A stretch of 64,000 bases of DNA, from positions 58,669,231 through 58,733,230 of the forward strand of contig CM028329.1 in the NCBI GenBank assembly GCA_016647705.1. Direction: 5' to 3'. This stretch comes from Eucommia ulmoides (lineage: Eukaryota; Streptophyta; Magnoliopsida; Garryales; Eucommiaceae). Shown one piece after another: positions 56,831 to 64,000 of this stretch. The translations under genes and the position numbers were made by a program. Position 1 is the stretch's first letter; every line of letters begins with the position of its first letter. The notes below the pieces were generated by a model. It saw nothing but the letters and a program-made list of their open reading frames with translations. It had not been told where the DNA came from and did not search any database.

Positions 56831-58745
56831 AAATAATAACATCTATTCCATAATAGTTTGTTGAGGAAAGAGAATATGAAATTTGGTCTAAATAATAAAA
56901 ATTCCAAAAAAAATAATAATCCCAATCTATTGTCACTATAAAAAAGAATAGATTTTTTTTACTAAAACTATATATTAATATACTTTCCAAAATAAGAATT
57001 TGTTTATTTTTAAAAAGTTACATTATTAATTTCAGTATAATATGTTATTTAACTTGTTATATTATAAATTGTTGAGTTGGAGTAAAATTATAAAATAAAA
57101 TTTTCAAACTATATAAAATATATATATATATATATTAAAAAAACAATTGAGAATCCGGCCCTATGAGGGCCAAATTCTTATTTTTTTTAATTATTATTTA
57201 TATATAATAAATAAAAATTAAAACAAAACAATTATTATTTTGATATATAATAAAAACAAAAATAAAAACAACTAAGAATTCAGCCCTAACAGGGCCGGAT
57301 TTTTTTTTTTTTTTCTAGAATCCTGCAGATAAAGAAAAAAAAAACAATTGAGTTCAAATTGTCACTACAAAAAGTATAGATTTTTTTACTAAAGAATTGT
57401 ACTCTCGAAAATAAGATTTTGATGAGGATTCTCACTGCAAAAAAAAAATGATTTGACATTTAACTAAAAAATCGAAATTTTTAAATGCATTTGGATAATA
57501 ACCATCAAATTCGTATATTTATTTTAAAATTGTAGATTCTTATTTTCTTCTATAAATACCTTCCTTTCAGTACACTCATTTGGTTATTAGTTGAGTTTTA
57601 GTCATTCTCTTATTTTGTTTATTATTTGAGTTCACTAGACATTATTTTGGAGTTTGGAGCTTTATCTATTATTTGAGCTTCTCATTCTACTATCACTGGT
57701 ATTTTGGAGTTTCAACTTCATCTATTATTTGAGGTTAGTAATAATACATTATTTTAGTTACAATTTTTAGCTGTTAATATATGTTTTCATGTTAGAATTT
57801 GTGTAATTGTATTTTTATGTTTATAACATTATTTGTTGGTAATTTTTTTAAATGTTAATATATGTTTTTAGGTTAGATTTTGTGTAAGTATTATTTTATA
57901 GTTAATATAGTTATATTTTTATGTTAATCATTTAGATTTAGACAAAAAGTTAAATACTTTAGTATAAAATGTCATTTGACCTAATAAGTTATATTATTTT
58001 TTTAACAATAAAAATATATATTAAATTATTAATCTTAATAAAAATTATTATTTTAATAATTTTTATTAGGAAAAGTTGTTTAAAAAAGTCAAATTAGTAA
58101 TTTCAGTATTATATGTTATTTAACTTAACAATTTATATTACAATTGTTTATTAAGTAAATTTTGCTAGGTTAGAGTAAAATTAAAAAAATATATATATAA
58201 TTAAATATATATATATATATATATATAAAATAATTTTTTATTTTTTATTTTTTTTCTTTTCTCTTTTTTTTTTTAAAAATTTTTTTTTTACCATTTTTTA
58301 AAATAATTTAACAAAAAATATATCTTTAGTAAAATAAAATAATTTTAAAATAAATAAAATTAAAAAAAATAACTAAAAATCAAAATCGTTTAAAAAAATT
58401 GGGAATGACAAAATACTTATCCATGTATAAAAGAAAAAATGAGAAAGAAAATTAGAAATAAAAAAGATAAAATACTTTAAAATGTACAAAAATATATATA
58501 TATATAAAGACAACTTATATATATATATATATATTATAAAATAAAATTTACAAAATATTAAAAAAATAAATGAGAATCCGGCCCTGTTAGGGTCGGAATC
58601 AACTTTCATTTTTTAATTTTTTTTCTTTTCTCTTTTTTTTGTAATATTTTTTTACCATTTTTAAATAATTTAACAAAAAATATATCTTTAATAAAAATAA
58701 AATAAATTAAAAATAAATAAAGTTTAAAAAAATAACTAAAAATCA
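56831..58745. repeat. AT-rich repeats with GGCCCT hairpin, right of MULE 1
   Basis: Hairpin motifs at 57153-57175 (ATCCGGCCCTATGAGGGCC), 57278-57300 (CAGCCCTAACAGGGCCGGAT) and 58576-58599 (ATCCGGCCCTGTTAGGGTCGG). AT-rich modules with TACCATTTTT.AAATAATTTAACAAA at about 58250-58500 and 58610-58750 match 45075-45290 and 45715-45870, same orientation. A plausible TATA box (TCTATAAATACC, 57548-57560) could serve MULE 2, with a 5' UTR intron spanning the repeats to the acceptor ATGCAG near 58752. Confidence 0.7.
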
Positions 58746-58758
58746 AAATGCAGTTAAG

Positions 58759-61700
58759 ATGTACAACATCAAAGTCAATGGTGAGTACAACCTTAGGGAA
58801 ACCAAGCTCAAGAAGTGGATTGTTGAGTGCAAAAATGGTTGTCAATGGCGGTTGCGTGCCATTTGGAAAAGTAAACACGATTACTTTGAGGTCACTAGAT
58901 ATGGTGGAAAGCATACGTGTTTGTCTTCGAAGATGAATCAGGATCATTCAAACTTAAATTCGCCAATGATTGCCCATATATTGCTTAACCAAATTGCTGT
59001 AAGTTTCTAATTATCGTCAATTTATATAGTTTTATGAGTAGAATTTTACTTTTAAATAACAAGGATCCTTGCATCAATTAATGTTGTAGTGTGATCCCGA
59101 ACTCAAGATAGCTGTCATAAGACAGAATATATGTGATAACTTCAAGTTCATGATATCCTATTGTAAGGCTTGATTGGTGAGGACCAAAGCAGTAGGGATG
59201 CTATTTGGGGATTGGGACGAATCATATCAAAAGTTACCTCGGTATGTTGTTGCCTTACAATATTTCAACCCCGGTACTGTGGCGCAATTTCACTACTTTT
59301 CTAGTGATACCCTTGGCTCTTTCATAGTGGACAAGTTCTTCTGGGCATTCAAGCCTGCAATAGAAGGATTCAAACATTGCCGACTGGTGATCTGCATTGA
59401 CGGCACATTTCTAACCGAAAAGTATAAAGGCAAATTGCTTACTGCTGTTGGCGTTCTATCATCCAATAGGGTCTTCCCTATTGCTTTTGTACTTGTGGAG
59501 GAAGAGACATAAGAATATTGGCATTGGTTTCTGACGAAGCTCCGCGTTTATGTCGTTGGCCAATTGCCTGATGTCACGCTCATATCAGATTGGCACAAGT
59601 CCATCAAGTCTGTGGTCTGGGACATTTGGGAGAATTCATCCCGCGGACCACGTGGACATCACCGGTATTGTCTACGTCACATCCAGAACAACCTCATCAA
59701 AATATACCAAAATCAACAGTTGAAGGACCTTGTTTGGAAGGCTGGTGGTGCCTACCAGATTAGAAAATTTAATCAGATCATGAAGAAGATTGGAGAGCTT
59801 AAACAAGAGGCGAAGGCTTGGTTAGAAAAAATACCATCGAAGAAATGGGCACTGTGCCATGATAAGGGTGGACGTTGGGGTATACTAACTACAAACTTCA
59901 ACAAATATTTAACAGCGTGCTTAGGGGGCGAGGAATGTTCCAATCACTGTAGCAGTTCAAATTACGTTTTATCGCACAGCCAGGGATAATGCCAATGAAG
60001 CTAAGTACACTTGCCACGTCGTCGATGAACTAAGGAAGAATAAAGCAAGGGGAAATACACACAAAGGTGTTAGCTTCAACAGGTAATTTTGTATTACTTG
60101 TTTGGAGTTTAAATTGTTTCTTCTTTTTTTTTTCACCGATATAAAGTCGTTCAATTTGTAAATTTAAATTACCATAGGATTTACGGGAGCTTTCAAATGA
60201 AAACAAGTTAACGAGATTCTGGGGGATACAATCAACAAGTTGTCTTCCTTAGACCCCAACCTACTTGTTCTTGTGATAAATATGCCATATATCGCGGTTG
60301 ATATTAAGATTTTGATGAACAATTAAATGTTGATGTTTTTTGTAGAATTAATATGTTTATTGAGTATTTCAGTTTAAAGAGTTCCAGATTACATTATAAA
60401 GTAATTGTAAAAGATGTAGAGACAATGCATAGAAGATAACATCTTAACAAATTGTGAAGGATACAAAGATGGATACTAAGAGATTGAAGATTACGAAGAA
60501 TCTAGGTGAAAACAACTCTAATCTATTTTTACTCTTAATGTATCCCGACTAGGATCACACACGACACGAAAATGGTTTTATGTTTATGTGTGTTTTGATA
60601 GGATCCTAATTAGTAAAATTATTTACTCCTATGTGTAATTGAAAATAATAATAAAGATAATTGATTAAAATTGATTTTAAGAAGTTAGTGGAGCTAACCG
60701 AGAAAAGAAAACGGTTACAGGGGCAAAAATGTCAAAGAAAATGATTTAAAATAAAATTAAGGAATGAGCTTTGCATGGTCCAGTTGACAGATAAGTCGAC
60801 TTATGAAAATTGGACAAAGTTCCTGAATCGTTCGGTCGATAAGTAGGTCGACTTGTGACCAAATAATGAACTCTCTGAATTGTTCAGTCGACAGATTATG
60901 GATGGGCGGTCGACCGATGGGCTAAGGAATTTTGGTTTGGCTAGTATCCTGAATCAAGCGGTCGACTTATGGGCGTTGGTCGGTTGACTGATTAGTCTGT
61001 TTCAGGTTTAGAGGATTTCGAGGATTCTAATCAAATAATAGCCATTACTAGTCGTTTATGGTTGAGATATGAGAGAAATTTTAGGGATATGATAGTATTA
61101 AAGATATATCATTGATATTTTGTCATCCCTATAGATATGGTTAATACATTTTGGTTATTTCTCAAATTGGTTCATATAATTCTTTCTATTCTATCGATTT
61201 GAGTTTGAGAAATATTTGAGGGACTAATTTGAATGTTTTGAAAGTTATAATTAAGTCAAAAAATACCTAAAATGAAAGATAATGATATATGAGGTCTATA
61301 TGTGCTTTTTAGATACTTATCATTTAAAAACTAGCCGTTAGAGGACTTGTTTCAATTTCATATATATAAATATGCAGATTTCACATAATATAAATATAAT
61401 ATCAAGAACTATTCAGTTCATACGCTTTTATAAAAGTAATCATTCTGATATTATTTTGAGAGATTAAATTGTGAGATCAATTATTGAGGAGTTCTTGAGT
61501 TAAAGCACTGATTGTGTAAGTATCACCGAGTTAAGCTGTCTAGCATTCCAATCTATAATTCTTTGGTATTATCTGGGTGAGATTTTTCCAAGCTATTAAT
61601 TTTTACTGCATATTTATTTTTCTATATTTACTTGGTTGATAAGATCTAGATGAAATCATTTTTTGAACTTTAAAAACATAAAATTCTTTTAAAATGATTT

Positions 61701-62797
61701 GTGAGATAATTTGATTGCGTGCTCAATTTTGTGCTACCAACGTTATTTTATAATCAGATTTTTGTTTCCTCACTTAATTCTATCACTAGTAATTATCGGG
61801 ACATTAATCGAGTTTAAATTGATTTGAGGTGGTAGAAGCCCCGAGTGGGAAGAACTTATCAATTTCTTGTAATTGGTGAGTTGTGTACGGAATAGATACT
61901 ATTGGGAGTATCTAATCAGGGGTAGCTGAGTTTCAATCTCTTCCAATAAAGAAATTGAGGTGTTAATTCTTCCTTGATTGAATTTGTGAGTGATTTTGTA
62001 AAAGTTTTATCCTTACTTGAGAAAATGATAGTTGGAGTGTTTCTGTGAGATTTTGATTCTTTAGCCTAAGTTATTAAAAGAATTAGGTTATTCTTGAGCC
62101 TGTAAAAAATATAGGTTATTCTTGAGCCTGTAAAAAATAGAGATTATTCCTGAACCTGGGAAAAAGAATTTATAGAGGTTATTCCTGAGTCTGGGAAAAG
62201 AAATTTGTAAAGATTGATTCTAAGTCCGTAAAAAGAATCTTTGTGAGAGTTTGGTTTCTACATTTAAGGGTATCTTGAGTTCAGTGGGTGCGAATCTCTG
62301 TGAAGCTCGGAGGACTGGATTAACCAAGAGTAGCTTGGTGAACCAAGATATATCGTGGTGTGCTGCTTTATTTATTTGACTTATATTGTTGTTTGGTGTG
62401 CACCTAGTTAATAACACATATCCGCTGCTATAAAGATAAGAATTAATTTTAGGATAAAATTAATTGTTTGATTTTTGAAGTGTTATTATTCTAATAATTT
62501 TTTAATACTACCCAATTCACCCCCTTTCTTGGGTAGTTTACTGAGCCAACAATCTCTTTCCATGCTCGCACATGATGGCGGTGACTATGGCTATTGGACA
62601 GGATTCATTTTCACTCGTGGATCCTGCATACACAATGGAAATATATATTCACTCATCCACACCGTCTTAGGACTGTTACATGTGAATGTCCATCTACATC
62701 AAGAATTCAAAATGAGATGGACATCTCGACGAGGACACTGACTAACAAATGCAGTTTGTGTATGCAAACTAGTCATGACAAACGAAGATGTCCCTAA
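58759..62797 (+). pseudogene. MULE 2 MURA-type transposase, split by a solo LTR
   Basis: Exon 1 (58759-58998) has the DNA-binding domain end (LKKWIVECKNGCQWRLRA...GKHTC). Exon 2 (59090-60082) has FLDRTF's equivalent CIDGTFLTEKYKGKLLTAVG with the first catalytic Asp, ISDWHKSIKSVVWD, HRYCLRHIQNNL (D and E region) and, after a frameshift near 59918, the C-terminal helices. In-frame stops are TGA near 59168 and TAA at 59510-59512. Exon 3 starts at 60178 and has TCSCDKYAIY, the first half of the SWIM finger; the 2.26-kb LTR follows at 60296. At 62552 the frame resumes with CSHMMAV, the second half, and ends with a zinc knuckle CSLCMQTSHDKRRC (CX2CX4HX4C) and a stop at 62797. Removing the LTR and one target copy leaves the finger in frame, so the gene was intact there when the LTR arrived. 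Confidence 0.85.
60296..62551 (+). mobile_element. Solo LTR inside the MULE 2 transposase
   Basis: 2256 bp. Right end ...ACTGAGCCAACA, preceded by CCCAATTCACCCCCTTTCTTGGG, a 3' LTR feature known from Angela/SIRE-type copia elements. Left end GGTTGATATTAAGATTTTGATG (expected TGTTGATA..., first base changed). Flanks ATCGC (60291-60295) and ATCTC (62552-62556) are a target duplication with one mismatch. It holds repeated GTCGAC-rich motifs (60780-61010). No coding region. Same family as the fragment at 6867-9638. Confidence 0.7.
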
Positions 62798-62838
62798 AGG
62801 CAACGACCTGTCGACGGAGTTGTGCTTCCGTATTAGTC

Positions 62839-63122
62839 ATTACGTTATGTAATTTTTATTTGAATGTTACTATTATATTTTTGTTTATTGCTAAATATTA
62901 TTAGTGTGTACCTGTTATGAATTTTTTCAGCTACTATGGACAATACCATTTAGTCGTAGAGTAGAAATATTACTTTGTTATAAGTTATTATTATAGTTTT
63001 GTTTAATGTCATTACCATATGTAATCTTTATTTAAATCTTACTATTATATTTTTGTTTATTCGTAAATGTTATTATAGTATACATGTTATGATATTTTTC
63101 AGTCACTATGGACGATACCATT
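62839..63122 (+). repeat. 171-bp direct duplication at the start of the PMD gene
   Basis: 62839-62951 and 63010-63122 are similar (CATTAC..TATGTAAT.TTTATTT.AAT, ACTATTATATTTTTGTTTATT, then TTTTTCAG..ACTATGGACrATACCATT). Each copy has an acceptor-like TTTTTCAG and an ATGGAC start; the first copy's frame stops at once (TAG). Confidence 0.8.
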
Positions 63123-63928
63123 GCTGGACCCATTGATCCTACACTATTGTCCAGTTAAGCAGACCACAAATCCACTGCTGTTTAGTATTCGGAGTTATAA
63201 AATTCAAGTTATAATTTTAATTCATAAATATTATATCATATTTATTATAATTAAAATACTTTGCTTTTATATTGGGCAGGGCGACATTCTCCCATTGAGG
63301 TGCAGACGAACAGAGTTAGGGAATTGGCGTGGGTTGGTAGACCGCAGGATAATTTCTTATTTCCACATTACGGGTTTCTACGAGATTTATCGTCTCGGCA
63401 GTAGGAGATTAGACCACGCCTTGATCACTGCGTTGGTCGAGAGATGGAGATAAGAGACACATACATTCCACCTGCTGTGCGGGGAATGCACGGTAACGTT
63501 AGAGGACGTTAAAATTTTGTTAGGCCATCCTATCGAAGGTTGTGCCGTGACGAGCATAGATTATAACTTTTACCCTAAAGGCTGGCAACAGATATGCCAA
63601 AATATCCTTGGAGTGGCACCACAACTTGAAGAAATAAAAGATAATGGGTTGAAGTTAGAATGGATATTGGAGACCTTTAGTGAATTGCCAAACGATGAGA
63701 CGATCAAGCAATATGCTAGGGCATTCATACTCCACATGATTGGAGGAGTATTATTCCTGGACAAATTGAGCACAACTGTAAAGCTTATGTACTTGCCCTT
63801 ACTAGAAGACTTCGATTCCATTGGGACATAGTTGGGGCGCTGCTTGTCTAGGAGTATGGTATAGAGAGTTGTGTTGGGCTACTAAGCCGTCCGTGTATCA
63901 GATTATAGGATGTTTAATTTTATTTCAG
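63108..63928 (+). pseudogene. Plant mobile domain (PMD, MAIN/MAIL1-like) gene of MULE 2
   Basis: The PMD is found in transposons and in domesticated Arabidopsis MAIN/MAIL1, which act in silencing and genome stability. It begins MDDTIAGPIDPTLL at 63108. After an intron-like AT-rich gap ending in GGGCAG at 63279, the core follows: GDILPLRCRRTELGNW, GLVDRRIISYFHITGFYEIY, LDHALITALVERWR, then TAA at 63450-63452, then HTFHLL.GE.TVTLEDVKILLGHPIEG, and onward to LPLLEDFDSIG. A one-base shift near 63825 is needed to reach SWGAACLGVWYRELCWATKP and a donor CAG|GTTAAT at 63928. Stops in the first exon (TAA, TAG), the TAA and the frameshift make this copy dead. The gene continues beyond the window. Confidence 0.8.
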
Positions 63929-64000
63929 GTTAATTAATACACACACACATATAAATATATGGCCATATCATATTATCTACGTTTACAATATATATTTATT

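Noticed and set aside
1..64000. tRNA, rRNA, or organellar insertions
   Set aside because: I saw no tRNA cloverleaf, rRNA block or recognisable plastid or mitochondrial gene; a covariance-model scan was not possible.

Overview
This window is nuclear DNA from a flowering plant, most likely a eudicot. It is AT-rich with spliced genes, GT-AG introns, many MITEs, and LTR-retrotransposon, Mutator-like and LINE remnants. I cannot name the species from sequence alone. I support two apparently intact host genes; almost everything else is transposon-derived.

Layout. 1-2.8 kb: an intronless EID1-like F-box gene (EDL3 type, + strand) behind a promoter with four CACGTG boxes. 2.8-4.2 kb: a hAT-like non-autonomous element beside a LINE 3' end. 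4.3-6.9 kb and 15.3-17.0 kb: two diverged copies of one sequence; the second lies just upstream of the OSCA gene, and the first carries a palindrome-rich minisatellite. 6.9-9.6 kb: an LTR fragment split by a solo LTR with a perfect 5-bp target duplication. 9.6-15.3 kb: mostly unassigned AT-rich DNA. 17.2-26.8 kb: a full OSCA/CSC1-like calcium channel gene (+ strand), one 5'UTR exon plus 11 coding exons giving 758 aa, with at least five MITEs in its introns.

27.4-44.3 kb is a nested structure on the - strand. The 3' half of a LAZY/DRO1-type gravitropism gene, with its last intron kept, is fused directly to a Ty1/copia protease-integrase fragment. That copia fragment is split inside a proline/poly-G tract by a 14.6-kb Ty3/gypsy element of the Tat type. 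The gypsy element has long LTRs, PBS, PPT, gag-pro, a 1063-codon RT-RNaseH-second RNaseH-integrase frame, and tandem repeats in both the LTRs and the 3' UTR.

44.3-64 kb holds two decayed Mutator-like elements (MULEs). The first (about 46.1-56.8 kb) has a Ulp1-type cysteine protease gene (+) convergent with a MURA-type transposase (-) and a small coiled-coil gene (-). The second (about 57.5 kb to the window end) has a MURA transposase split inside its SWIM finger by a 2.26-kb solo LTR, followed by a plant mobile domain (PMD) gene. AT-rich repeats carrying a GGCCCT...AGGGCC hairpin flank the first MULE.

The strongest candidates for something new are the copia-LAZY chimera, the cluster of GC-rich hairpins upstream of the gypsy LTR TATA box, the dense GAATGTTC motif confined to the first MULE, and the duplicated DNA upstream of the OSCA gene.
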